Source of the DNA: Pseudarthrobacter sulfonivorans
GTDB lineage: Bacteria; Actinomycetota; Actinomycetes; Actinomycetales; Micrococcaceae
Direction of reading: 5' to 3'
Length of the DNA: 64,000 nt
NCBI RefSeq assembly: GCF_014712225.1
Contig: NZ_JACXBW010000004.1
Span: forward strand, 62,001 to 126,000
How positions within the stretch are numbered: position 1 is the first letter of the stretch; the number at the start of each line of letters is the position of its first letter. This document shows positions 1 to 8,270 of the stretch, in pieces. The notes below the pieces were generated by a model. It saw only the letters and a program-made list of their open reading frames with translations, searched no databases and had not been told where the DNA came from. The position numbers and the translations under genes were made by a program.

Positions 1-755
1 CCGTCGAACGTTGCGGCGTCACCGAGTGCCCAGATCCCGGGCACCGAGGTGCGGAAATCCTGGGTGATGGCGATGCCGCCGCCGGGCGCTGTCCGCAGCC
101 CGGCGCCGGCGGCGAGCCCGTCGAGGGAAACCCGTTCCTCGGCCAGGACCACGATGTCGCCATTCATGGTGCTGCCGTCCGGAAAGACGATCCCGGCGGA
201 CTGCAGCCCCGGGCCGGGCGTCCGGGGTGTCACCGCGGCGGGCCGCATGGTGGTACGGACGGGCCGGACGCCGCGGGAGCGGAGCACCGCCTCCGCCTGT
301 CCGGCCGCGGCACCTGTGCCCACCAGAATTCCCAGCGGCCGCCTGCCCAGTTCCGCGCTGAGGTCCTTGACGGCGGACCCAATGCGGGCGGCGTCATCAA
401 TGGTGGAGTAGCTCAGGCAGTGGTCCGAACCCTCCACGGGGGCCTGCTCCGGTGCTGAACCTGTGGCGATCACCAGATGGTCGTAGCCGAATTCCATGCC
501 GTCTGCCGTGGTCACTGTCCGGGTTCCCGGCTCGATGAAGCTGGCGGGCTGGCCGCACCGGAGCGAGACCTGGGGGAGCGTGGCGAGTTCCAGGAGTTCC
601 GCGGAGACGTCATCCCGGTTGCTGAGGACGGTGATCGTGCCGGTGAACCGGGCCCGGTCCAACTGGCTGACGAGCGCCTGGGCGGCGGGCCCTGCGCCTG
701 CGATGACAATGCGGGTAGCAGTGGGGGTGGACGTGGAGGGTGCCGGAGCGGACAT
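1..755 (-). CDS. FAD/NAD(P)-dependent oxidoreductase, 3' end outside window
   Basis: Partial gene; 251 codons are visible from an ATG at 755 and the stop lies left of the window. The N-terminus has a dinucleotide-binding fold with GAGPAA near residue 17, an ATGSAP segment near residue 90 typical of pyridine-nucleotide-disulfide oxidoreductases, and WALGDAATFDG (second FAD contact) at the visible end. It resembles the flavin half of NirB/NasB, so a role in passing NAD(P)H electrons to nitrite or nitrate reductase is likely by context, being just downstream of the nirB-cobA-nnaR run on the same strand. A GAAAGG Shine-Dalgarno lies 8 bases before the ATG. Whether a BFD or sulfite-reductase domain follows cannot be seen. 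Confidence 0.85.
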   Translation of the reverse strand, partial: MSAPAPSTSTPTATRIVIAGAGPAAQALVSQLDRARFTGTITVLSNRDDVSAELLELATLPQVSLRCGQPASFIEPGTRTVTTADGMEFGYDHLVIATGSAPEQAPVEGSDHCLSYSTIDDAARIGSAVKDLSAELGRRPLGILVGTGAAAGQAEAVLRSRGVRPVRTTMRPAAVTPRTPGPGLQSAGIVFPDGSTMNGDIVVLAEERVSLDGLAAGAGLRTAPGGGIAITQDFRTSVPGIWALGDAATFD

Positions 756-903
756 GTGCTGGCCCTTTCGCTGGCGGCCGCTGAACGGCCGGAACTTCGT
801 GATGATGCCAGCGTAGGCGCCCCGTTTTACCGGCGTGTTTCCCCGTCATTGCAGGTTGAACGGGGTGCGTTCGCCAATGTTTACCCGCCGGTAATGCCCT
901 GGG

Positions 904-2049
904 TCACACCCGGATCCGGTAGCCCCGCTTGACCACTGTCTCCACCAGACGGCCGTCCGGCAGCGAGGAGCGGAGTCGGCTGACGGTCATGTCCAGGGCG
1001 TGGACCGAGCCCCTCAGCTCGAGCAGGTCCGAGAGCGCTTCCCGGGACAGTACCGCCCCGCCGGCCCCCAGCAGGGCGCGCAGCAGCAGCAGCGGTGCCG
1101 GGGCCAGCTCGACAGGCTGCCCGTCCACCCGCAGGCTGCGCCCGCGCAACTCGATGTTGCCGGAGCCGGTGTCCAGGCGCCGGACATGGTTCAGGGCGAG
1201 GTGCTCGCACACCAGCCGGATGAGGGCACCCATCCGGAACCGCTCGGGAATGAGCGGGGTGACGCCGGCGTCAAGGAGCGGCTGGGCCGTCACGGGGCCA
1301 ACCACAGCGGTGGTGACGTTGGTCTTGAGGCTGTGGATCAGCTCCTTGTAGACGCCCATTTCGTGCGCGGTGCTCCACATGGCGTCAACGGCGGGCGCGC
1401 TCGTAAAGGTGAGCACATCAAGGTTCCCGCTGCACGCTGCCTCGATGAGGCGGGGAAGCCGGTCTTCGCCGTCGGGCTTCACCCAGCGGTAAGGGGTCAC
1501 GGTCAGGACGGTGGCACCGGACATGCGCAGCCGTTCCAGCTGCCGGACGTCCGTGTAGCCGTGGAGCTGCACGGCCACGGTCTTGCCCCGCACCCCTTCG
1601 GTGAGCAGCATGTCCACCAGCGTGGCGGTGGTTTCGTCGCTGCTGATGCCGACGTCGGCGAGACCGGCCGCGCGGACGGCACCCCGGGCTTTGGGGCCGC
1701 GGACGAACATCCGGCACGCGCCGAGCGTCTCCAGCAGTTCCTCCCCGATCCCGAACGAATCGGCCGCCTCGCACCAGCGGCGCATGCCATACGCTGTGGT
1801 GGCGATGCAGAGGTCCGGGCGGGCCGCGATGATGGCCTTGGTGTCCTCGATGAGGCGGATGTCCTCCTGCACGGGCGCGATTTTCAGCGCCGGGGCATGC
1901 AGCACTTCCGCGCCGCGGCGTTCCAGGGCCTCGATGAGGTCCCGGGAGCGCCGGTGCGACGTGACGCCGATACGGAAACCCTCCAGCGGGGAGCTTCCGG
2001 CGTCCGATGCTTCGTCTACCTCAGGTTCTGCCGGTGCCAGTGCGTTCAT
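904..2049 (-). CDS. nnaR: NnaR-like regulator: uroporphyrinogen-III synthase domain fused to OmpR-type winged helix
   Basis: A 381-residue protein from ATG 2049; a GTG at 2067 overlapping the cobA stop is an alternative, but AAAGG precedes the ATG. Residues about 20-260 form a HemD (uroporphyrinogen-III synthase) fold; residues about 290-381 are a trans_reg_C winged helix, with LSREALSDLL and the terminal VKRGYRIRV typical of OmpR-type DNA-binding domains. The same fusion is known as NnaR in Streptomyces, which cooperates with GlnR at nitrate/nitrite genes, and as a HemD-like protein in mycobacteria. Position directly behind cobA and nirB fits nitrate-responsive control of this cluster. Whether the HemD part still makes uroporphyrinogen III for siroheme is not decidable from sequence. 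Confidence 0.85.
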   Translation of the reverse strand: MNALAPAEPEVDEASDAGSSPLEGFRIGVTSHRRSRDLIEALERRGAEVLHAPALKIAPVQEDIRLIEDTKAIIAARPDLCIATTAYGMRRWCEAADSFGIGEELLETLGACRMFVRGPKARGAVRAAGLADVGISSDETTATLVDMLLTEGVRGKTVAVQLHGYTDVRQLERLRMSGATVLTVTPYRWVKPDGEDRLPRLIEAACSGNLDVLTFTSAPAVDAMWSTAHEMGVYKELIHSLKTNVTTAVVGPVTAQPLLDAGVTPLIPERFRMGALIRLVCEHLALNHVRRLDTGSGNIELRGRSLRVDGQPVELAPAPLLLLRALLGAGGAVLSREALSDLLELRGSVHALDMTVSRLRSSLPDGRLVETVVKRGYRIRV

Positions 2050-2063
2050 GGGGGTCAATCCTT

Positions 2064-3098
2064 TCACGAACCCAGCAGCGAGGCCGCCAGCCTGTCGAGG
2101 TCGGCGGCAGCCTCAGCGTGCCCGCGGTTGGCTTCGGCCACCCGGACCACCTCGCCGATGACCAGCACGGCGGGGTTGCTGCAGCCGGCGGCGGCGGAGG
2201 TGATGGTACCCAGGTCAGCGATGGTGGTGCGCTGGCCGGGACGGTAGCCGCGTTCGACGACGGCCATGGGCATGTCGGGACGCATGCCTGCCTTGCGGAG
2301 CCCGGCGGCGAGCTGGTGCAGGGTGCCGATGCCCATCAGGACCACGATGGTGCCGCCCAGGCCGGCCAGGTGCATGTGTTCCTTTTCGGTGAGCGGCGCG
2401 TGGCCGGAGACCACGGTGAACATGTGGCTGACCTCGCGGTGCGTCACCGGGATGCCGGCGGCTGCCGGCACTGAGATCGCACTGGTGACACCCGAGATGA
2501 CGCGGACGGGGACGCCTGCCGCGACGCAGGAGGCAACTTCCTCGCCGCCGCGGCCGAAGACGTAGGGATCGCCGCCTTTCAGCCGGACCACGTTGTTGCC
2601 CTCCAGGGCGGAAGCCACCATCAGCTTTTCGATGTCGGCCTGGCTCACCTTGTGGTGGCCGGGCTTCTTGCCCACGTCCACCAGCTCGGCCGAGGTCAGG
2701 ATTGGCAGGTCCTGGCACGGCGCCAGCCGGTCGTAGAACACCACATCGGCATCGCGAAGGGCGTTGACGGCGGCGACAGTCAGCAGCTCGGTGGTGCCGG
2801 GGCCGCCACCCACGAGGGTGACCTGGCCAACAGGCCCCGCGGCCGGTTCGGCCGCTACCGGGATTCCCGCTGCGCGGCACCGGCCGAGCAGGGCCTCCCA
2901 GCCCGGCTGGCCGTCGTCGACGGCGGCGACCAGGAAGGGCCGCTCGGGAACCGGGCCGTCATGCGCGGCACCCTGCGGGGTGCTGAGGCGGTAGACGACC
3001 GCGCCCGCGGCTTCGTAGCGGCGGACCGCCTGGCGGGCGGCGTGGTCGGAGCCGGTGACCAGGACTTCACGGCCGGTCAGATCAATGCTGAGCTGCAT
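2064..3098 (-). CDS. cobA: Uroporphyrinogen-III C-methyltransferase (SUMT), siroheme synthesis
   Basis: A 344-residue protein that methylates uroporphyrinogen III at C-2 and C-7 with SAM to give precorrin-2, the precursor of the siroheme needed by NirB. The methyltransferase occupies about residues 95-335, with VGGGPGTTELLT, the GKKPGHH segment, RLKGGDPYVFGRGGEE and VVSGHAPL. The first ~90 residues look like a shrunken, degenerate CysG-type Rossmann domain (LTGREVLVTGS), so precorrin-2 oxidation may be supplied elsewhere. The open frame extends upstream inside nirB, but ATG 3098 sits 2 bp after the nirB stop and matches the family start. The stop is adjacent to the nnaR start, so nirB-cobA-nnaR form one transcription unit. 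Confidence 0.92.
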   Translation of the reverse strand: MQLSIDLTGREVLVTGSDHAARQAVRRYEAAGAVVYRLSTPQGAAHDGPVPERPFLVAAVDDGQPGWEALLGRCRAAGIPVAAEPAAGPVGQVTLVGGGPGTTELLTVAAVNALRDADVVFYDRLAPCQDLPILTSAELVDVGKKPGHHKVSQADIEKLMVASALEGNNVVRLKGGDPYVFGRGGEEVASCVAAGVPVRVISGVTSAISVPAAAGIPVTHREVSHMFTVVSGHAPLTEKEHMHLAGLGGTIVVLMGIGTLHQLAAGLRKAGMRPDMPMAVVERGYRPGQRTTIADLGTITSAAAGCSNPAVLVIGEVVRVAEANRGHAEAAADLDRLAASLLGS

Positions 3099-3100
3099 GG

Positions 3101-5731
3101 CTATACCTCGTTCTCGTCGCGGGGCCGCATGGGGATGGAGGCGCCGATCAGGACCTTGCCCTTCTCCTCCGGGGTCGCCGGCCGCATCTGGCCGCGCTCG
3201 TCGGAGACGAAGGTGATGGAATCGTCCTTCTGGTCCGGGGCGTTGACGAAGGAACGGAACCGGCGCAGGCGCTCGGGATCCTTCAGGGTGTCGGCCCACT
3301 CGTCCACGTAGGTGTCAACGTGCTTGGCCATGGCCGCTTCGAGTTCCTCGGCGATGCCCAGGGTGTCCTTGACCACCACATCCTCGACGTGCTTGATGCC
3401 GCCGTCGAGCTCTTCCTGCCAGCGTGCGGTGCGCTGCAGGCGGTCGGCGGTGCGGATGTAGTACATGAAGTAACGGTCGATGTACTTGATCAGCGTCTCG
3501 TCGTCCAGGTCCTTGGCGAGCAGCTGGGCGTGGGCCGGGGTGGCGCCGCCGTTGCCGCCGACGTACAGGTTCCAGCCGTCGGCGGTGGCGATGACGCCCA
3601 CGTCCTTGCCGCGGGCTTCGGCGCATTCACGGGCACAGCCGGAGACGCCCATCTTGAGCTTGTGCGGGCTGCGGAGGCCGCGGTAGCGCAGCTCGAGCGC
3701 GATGGCCATGGCCACCGAGTCCTGCACGCCGAACCGGCACCAGGTTGAACCCACGCACGACTTCACCGTCCGCAGGCTCTTGCCGTACGCCTGGCCGGAT
3801 TCGAAGCCGGCGTCCACCAGTTCCTTCCAGATTTCCGGGAGCTCCTCCAGGCGGGCGCCGAACATGTCGATGCGCTGGCCGCCGGTGATCTTGGTATACA
3901 GGTTGTACTTTTCGGCCACGGCGGCGATGACGCCGAGCTTCTTCGGGGTGATTTCACCGCCGGCGATGCGGGGGACCACCGAGTAGGTGCCGTCCTTCTG
4001 CATGTTGGCGAGGGCGCGGTCGTTGGTGTCCTGCAGGGTGCCGCGGCCGGCGTCCAGGACGTAGGCGCTGTTCTGGCTGGCCAGGATGTTGGCGATGGTC
4101 GGCTTGCAGATGTCGCAGCCGGCCCCGGTGCCGTACTTGGCCATGATCTCCTCGAAGGAGGTCAGCTCCAGGACGCGGATGGCGTCGAAGAGTTCCTGGC
4201 GGGAGAGCTCGATGTGCTCGCAAAGGGCCTTGGAGACCTCGACGCCGGACTTGGTGAGTTCGGTTTCGAGCAGTTTCTTGAGCATCGGCACGCAGGAACC
4301 GCAGGAGGTTCCGGCGCGGGTGCAGCCCTTGAGTTCGCCGAGTTCCTGGACCGGGGCATTGCCGTCGCAGGCACCGCAGCCGTTGACGGTGTCGCGGATG
4401 GTTCCGGCGGAGACGTTGTTGCAGGAGCACAGGATGGCGTCGTCCGGCAGTTCAGTTTCCGGCGCGTCGCCGCCGCCGGCTGCCGTGAGGTACGCGCCGG
4501 GCTCGGCGCTCAGCTCGCGGCCCAGGAGCGGGCGCAGGCTGGTGTAAGGCGTTGCGTCGCCCACGAAGATGCCGCCCAGGAGGGTCTTGGCGTCGTCGGT
4601 GGTGACGATCTTCTGGTAGACGCCGCGGGCGGGGTCGGCGTAGACGATTTCGAGCGAGTGCTCGGTCTTGGCGAAGCCGTCACCGAAGCTGGCCACGTCC
4701 ACACCGGAGAGCTTGAGCTTGGTTGCGGTGTCGAAGCCGGGGAAGGTGGCCTCGCCGCCGTGGAGGCGGTCGGCCACGATCTCTGCCATGGTGTTGGCGG
4801 GGGCAACCAGGCCCAGGCACATGCCCTCGAAGTTGGCCACTTCACCGATGGCCCAGATGCCCTCCACCTCGGTGGCGCAGTAGTCGTTGATGACCACACC
4901 GCCACGCTGGCCCAGGCTGAAAAGCTGTTCGTCGCCCTCGGCGGCGCGGAAGAGTTCGTCGCGGGGCCGGACGCCGATGGCCACGATCACCATGTCTGCG
5001 TCGATGATGCGGCCGTCGGCCATGAGGACACCCGTGACCTGGCCCTCGTCGTCGGACAGGACCTCCGAGGGGAAGACGCCGCCGTGGACTTCAAAGCCCT
5101 TGGCCTTGATGAGCCGGCCCATGGCCTGGCCAGCTCCTTCGTCCAGCTGCGTGGCCATCAGCCACTTCGAACCGTCGATCACGATGGGCGTGGCGCCGAG
5201 CTGTTCCGTGCCGGCGGCCGATTCGAGACCCAGGAGGCCGCCACCGATGGTGACGGCGTTGACCTTGCGGCCAAGCTTTTCCGTGAGCTCGGTGATGGCC
5301 TTGTTAATGGCCCACACGTCTTCAAGGGTGCGGTAGACGTGAGTGAGCTCGTTGCCGGGGATGGGCAGGCGGGCGGCATTCGAGCCGGTGGCGACCACCA
5401 GGTGGTCGTATTCGACGGTGCTGCCTGCAGCGGTTTCCACCGTCTTGGCTTCGGGATTGATCTTCACGACGCGCTCGCCGGTCTTCAGTTCCAGCGAAGC
5501 GTGGTCCCACATGGAAGCCGATCCCAGTGTCAGGTCCACGCCGGTGTCCGTGAGGGCCTTGGAGAGTGCCACGCGGTCATAGGGCAGGTGGGCTTCCTCG
5601 GTGAGGACCGTGACATGCCAGCCTTCGAGGCCACGGGAATGCATGGCATCGGCGAAGCGGTGGGCAGCGGGGCCGCCACCGGCGACGACGATGCGGCGCG
5701 GGTTCTCTGTGCTTGAAGTCTGTTCGGTCAC
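3101..5731 (-). CDS. nirB: Assimilatory nitrite reductase [NAD(P)H], large subunit
   Basis: An 876-residue protein reducing nitrite to ammonium in the cytoplasm. Domains in order: FAD/NAD-binding pyridine-nucleotide reductase (GGGPAAH near residue 18, IGGGLLGLES for NAD), BFD-like [2Fe-2S] domain with Cys at about 434-480 (CSCNN, then GTSCGSC), and the siroheme/[4Fe-4S] reductase domain with CVGSTWC near 657 and GCAREC near 697, all four cluster ligands present. The start is GTG 5731, with AAAGG six bases upstream. Full family length. Controlled from the 294-bp region shared with nirD, which carries GlnR-like boxes. Confidence 0.96.
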   Translation of the reverse strand: MTEQTSSTENPRRIVVAGGGPAAHRFADAMHSRGLEGWHVTVLTEEAHLPYDRVALSKALTDTGVDLTLGSASMWDHASLELKTGERVVKINPEAKTVETAAGSTVEYDHLVVATGSNAARLPIPGNELTHVYRTLEDVWAINKAITELTEKLGRKVNAVTIGGGLLGLESAAGTEQLGATPIVIDGSKWLMATQLDEGAGQAMGRLIKAKGFEVHGGVFPSEVLSDDEGQVTGVLMADGRIIDADMVIVAIGVRPRDELFRAAEGDEQLFSLGQRGGVVINDYCATEVEGIWAIGEVANFEGMCLGLVAPANTMAEIVADRLHGGEATFPGFDTATKLKLSGVDVASFGDGFAKTEHSLEIVYADPARGVYQKIVTTDDAKTLLGGIFVGDATPYTSLRPLLGRELSAEPGAYLTAAGGGDAPETELPDDAILCSCNNVSAGTIRDTVNGCGACDGNAPVQELGELKGCTRAGTSCGSCVPMLKKLLETELTKSGVEVSKALCEHIELSRQELFDAIRVLELTSFEEIMAKYGTGAGCDICKPTIANILASQNSAYVLDAGRGTLQDTNDRALANMQKDGTYSVVPRIAGGEITPKKLGVIAAVAEKYNLYTKITGGQRIDMFGARLEELPEIWKELVDAGFESGQAYGKSLRTVKSCVGSTWCRFGVQDSVAMAIALELRYRGLRSPHKLKMGVSGCARECAEARGKDVGVIATADGWNLYVGGNGGATPAHAQLLAKDLDDETLIKYIDRYFMYYIRTADRLQRTARWQEELDGGIKHVEDVVVKDTLGIAEELEAAMAKHVDTYVDEWADTLKDPERLRRFRSFVNAPDQKDDSITFVSDERGQMRPATPEEKGKVLIGASIPMRPRDENEV

Positions 5732-5794
5732 TGTGGGCCTTTCGCATGGGCCGCAGACGGTGTTCTGCGACCTTCTCTGACGAGGTGTCCACTC

Positions 5795-5848
5795 AGACTA
5801 CGGAGACGCAGTTTCGCTTCAGTTTCCCAATTGTTTCGTGGGCTTAAC
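5795..5848 (-). promoter_or_regulatory. nirB promoter with GlnR-like operator
   Basis: Read on the minus strand: GTTAA-n6-GAAAC-n6-GAAAC-n6-GAAAC (5848 to 5811), an exact 11-bp phasing matching the actinobacterial GlnR pattern gTnAC-n6-GaAAC repeated twice. Ten bases after the last GAAAC is TAGTCT (5800-5795), a TANNNT -10 element, so the box would cover the -35 region as for an activator. The nirB start codon is about 64 bp downstream of the -10. Assignment to GlnR is inference from the motif. Confidence 0.65.
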
Positions 5849-5888
5849 TTCTGCATCACGAACGCGTTTCCGACCGGGTGAGGTCTCT

Positions 5889-5942
5889 TTTACCCGCCGG
5901 ACACATTCACAGCACGCCGTTGAAACACCCGGTGCCTACGTT
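5889..5942 (+). promoter_or_regulatory. nirD promoter with GlnR-like operator
   Basis: Read on the plus strand: TTTAC-n6-GACAC-n6-AGCAC-n6-GAAAC (5889-5926), then a 10-bp gap and TACGTT (5937-5942) as a -10 element. The individual half-sites are weaker than at nirB, but the phasing and the 10-bp distance from the last GAAAC to TANNNT are the same. nirD starts 84 bp further on. A 12-bp stretch of this site (TTTACCCGCCGG) recurs at 880-891 between nnaR and the left-edge oxidoreductase. Confidence 0.55.
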
Positions 5943-6025
5943 ATTAGTACGGCCACGAAGGTCATGACGGTCACACAAGAGTGGCCCAACAATCAGACAG
6001 ACAAGTACGGGGAGTTGAACCGGAT

Positions 6026-6400
6026 ATGACGGCAACACTGGAATTAGGGGCACTCGCCGCCGACACCTCGGAGATCGCCGGTGGCTGGCACCGGGTTTGC
6101 GCTGTGGCGGAGCTCGAGCTCGCCTGGGGCGAGGCAGCACTCATCGCCGGCCGCCAGGTGGCCCTCTTCCGGACCGGCCCCAGTGAGGTTTTTGCTGTGG
6201 CGCACGAGGACCCGGCGACCGGTGCCCACGTGATGGCCCGCGGCATCCTGGGCTCCCGCGGCACCAGGCCAACCATCGCCTCGCCGCTGCACAAAGAGGT
6301 TTACGATCTGGAAACCGGTGAATGCTTCGGTACCGCGGCAGTGCGCCTGGAAACGTTCCGCACCCGCATTTCCGACGGCTTCATCGAAGTCGAGGTCTAG
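6026..6400 (+). CDS. nirD: Nitrite reductase small subunit NirD (Rieske-like fold)
   Basis: A 124-residue subunit of the NADH-dependent nitrite reductase. It has the Rieske-type beta fold of the family (WHRVCAVAEL near residue 20, FAVAHEDPATG, SPLHKEVYDLETGECF), but without the CxH...CxxH cluster ligands, as is usual for NirD. The ATG at 6026 is preceded by GGGGAG about 12 bases upstream. Unlike the common nirBD operon, it is transcribed divergently from nirB, from its own GlnR-like promoter. It ends 9 bp from the 3' end of the convergent mutase gene, with no terminator in between. Confidence 0.92.
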   Translation: MTATLELGALAADTSEIAGGWHRVCAVAELELAWGEAALIAGRQVALFRTGPSEVFAVAHEDPATGAHVMARGILGSRGTRPTIASPLHKEVYDLETGECFGTAAVRLETFRTRISDGFIEVEV

Positions 6401-6409
6401 CAGGCACCA

Positions 6410-8206
6410 CTAGAGTCCGAGGGCCTCGCGGACATCGCCGATCACGGCATCCAGGGCGAGCCGGGCGGCCTGCCGGGCCTCCGGAAGCTCGGCCGCAGAC
6501 TCCACCGGACGGAGCACTTCGAGGTAGCACTTGAGCTTCGGTTCGGTGCCGCTGGGCCGGATGATCACCCGGGTCTGGTCCCGGGTCAGGTACAACAGGC
6601 CATCGGTGGGCGGCAAGTGTTCGCTCCCTTCGGCCAGGTCCACAAACGTCTCCACTGCGGAAGAACCGAAGGACTCGGGCGGGCTGACGCGCAGGCGGTT
6701 CATCATGGCATCCAGCAGGCCCAGATCCGCCACGCGGATGCTCAGCTGATCACTGGCGTGCAGACCATGCTGGAGGTAGAGCTCATCCAGCGTGTCGAAG
6801 ATGGTCTTACCGGCAGCCTTGGCGGCGGCAGCCATCTCCGCGATGAGGACCGCGGCCGAGATGCCGTCCTTGTCCCGGACCAGGTCCGGCGCCACGCAAT
6901 AGCCCAGGGCCTCCTCATAGCCGTACAGCAGCCCGGGCACCCGCGAAATCCACTTGAAGCCGGTGAGAGTTTCCTCGTGGGCGTAGCCGGCCGCCGCGGC
7001 GATGCGGGAGAGCAGCCGCGAGGACACGATGGAATTGGCGAACACTCCGGCACGTTCGGCACCGGCTGTTTCACCGCCGTCGGGCGTCCCGGCCCCGTCA
7101 GGTCCGGCACTGCCCGCCGTAGGACGGGCCGCCGCGAGGCGGGCCACGATATGGGCCCCCAGCAGCACCCCGACCTCATCCCCGCGCAGCATGCGCCAGT
7201 CGCCGGTGTCCGGGTCCTTTGCGGCCACCGCGGCACGGTCGGCGTCGGGGTCGTTGGCCAGGACAATGTCGGCGTCAACGCGGGCGGCGGTCTCGAGTGC
7301 CAGGTCCAGGGCGCCCGGCTCCTCAGGATTGGGAAAGCTCACCGTGGGGAAATCCGGATCGGGCTCGGCCTGTTCAGCCACCAGCGTGACGTCGGCAAAG
7401 CCGGCGGCCGTCAACACCGTCACCGCCGTTTCACCGCCGACGCCGTGCATGGGGGTCAGGACGATGCGCAGGTCGCGGGAGGGGAAGCGGACAGCATCGG
7501 CGAGCGCCGCCGTCGCGCGTTCATAGTCTGCGGCCACGGAACGGTCCAGCACAGTCCAGCCGTCCGCGGCGAGGGTGATGGAATCAAGCGCCCCCACTGC
7601 CCCAATCCGCGAGGCAATCCGTGCGTCGTAAGGCGCCACGATCTGCGCTCCGCGGCCGCTTGCCTCCACGGCATGGCGGCCCAGGTACACCTTGTAGCCG
7701 TTGTCCTGAGGCGGGTTGTGGCTGGCGGTGACCATCACGCCGCCGTCGCAGTCGAGGGCACGCACGGCGAAAGCGAGCATGGGAGTGGGCAGCGCGGCGG
7801 GCATCAGGAAGGTGTCAATCCCGGCGGCGGCGAAGATGGCCGCCGTCTCCGCCGCGAAGATGTCCGAGTTGTGGCGGGCGTCATAGCCGACGACGGCGCG
7901 CGGCCGGGTTCCGGGCGCGGCCTCACCGACGGCGTGGGTGAGGAAGGCGGCGAGTCCGGCGGCGGCGCGGCGCACCACCACGCGGTTCATCCGGTTCGGC
8001 CCGGGTCCGAGGGCAGCGCGGAGGCCGGCGGTGCCGAACTGCAGGGTGCCGCTGAAGCTGTCGGCGAGTTCCTGATTGGCGGCGGCGGAGCCGTCCTCCG
8101 CCAGCTGCAGCAGCTCTGTGAGCGCGGCGGCCGTGGCTGAATCCGGATCTTTGGCCGCCCATTCCCGGGCGTGGCTGAACAAGGAGGCGGCTTCGGTGGA
8201 CGTCAT
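6410..8206 (-). CDS. pmmB: Phospho-sugar mutase (phosphomannomutase/phosphopentomutase-like)
   Basis: A 598-residue alpha-D-phosphohexomutase-superfamily enzyme moving phosphate between C1 and C6 (or C5) of a sugar. The phosphoserine loop TASHNP is near residue 162, the metal-binding NDPDADR near 318, and the phosphate-binding RPSGTEPK near 549, so all catalytic parts are present. Pairing with purine nucleoside phosphorylase (64 bp upstream, same strand) mirrors deoD-pmmB in mycobacteria and would suit ribose-1-phosphate handling; the true substrate is not shown. The ATG at 8206 has no Shine-Dalgarno, but TAGCGT lies 8-13 bases upstream, suggesting a leaderless transcript. Confidence 0.9.
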   Translation of the reverse strand: MTSTEAASLFSHAREWAAKDPDSATAAALTELLQLAEDGSAAANQELADSFSGTLQFGTAGLRAALGPGPNRMNRVVVRRAAAGLAAFLTHAVGEAAPGTRPRAVVGYDARHNSDIFAAETAAIFAAAGIDTFLMPAALPTPMLAFAVRALDCDGGVMVTASHNPPQDNGYKVYLGRHAVEASGRGAQIVAPYDARIASRIGAVGALDSITLAADGWTVLDRSVAADYERATAALADAVRFPSRDLRIVLTPMHGVGGETAVTVLTAAGFADVTLVAEQAEPDPDFPTVSFPNPEEPGALDLALETAARVDADIVLANDPDADRAAVAAKDPDTGDWRMLRGDEVGVLLGAHIVARLAAARPTAGSAGPDGAGTPDGGETAGAERAGVFANSIVSSRLLSRIAAAAGYAHEETLTGFKWISRVPGLLYGYEEALGYCVAPDLVRDKDGISAAVLIAEMAAAAKAAGKTIFDTLDELYLQHGLHASDQLSIRVADLGLLDAMMNRLRVSPPESFGSSAVETFVDLAEGSEHLPPTDGLLYLTRDQTRVIIRPSGTEPKLKCYLEVLRPVESAAELPEARQAARLALDAVIGDVREALGL

Positions 8207-8270
8207 GGGGTCAACGCTATCGTCATTGTTCCCGGAACGGTCCCGGACACTCGCCGGTGGCGCGTTGCAG

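Noticed and set aside
828..893. TACCGGCG...CGCCGGTA inverted repeat as a terminator or operator
   Set aside because: The arms are 50 bp apart; no T-run and no matching GlnR phasing, so no function is claimed beyond the 12-bp shared motif.
1000..2247. A 415-codon plus-strand frame opposite the NnaR-like gene
   Set aside because: Composition rich in Arg, Gly and Gln without domains; the minus-strand gene explains the sequence.
4214..5716. A 500-codon plus-strand frame opposite nirB
   Set aside because: nirB is unmistakable on the other strand; the frame has shadow-type composition.
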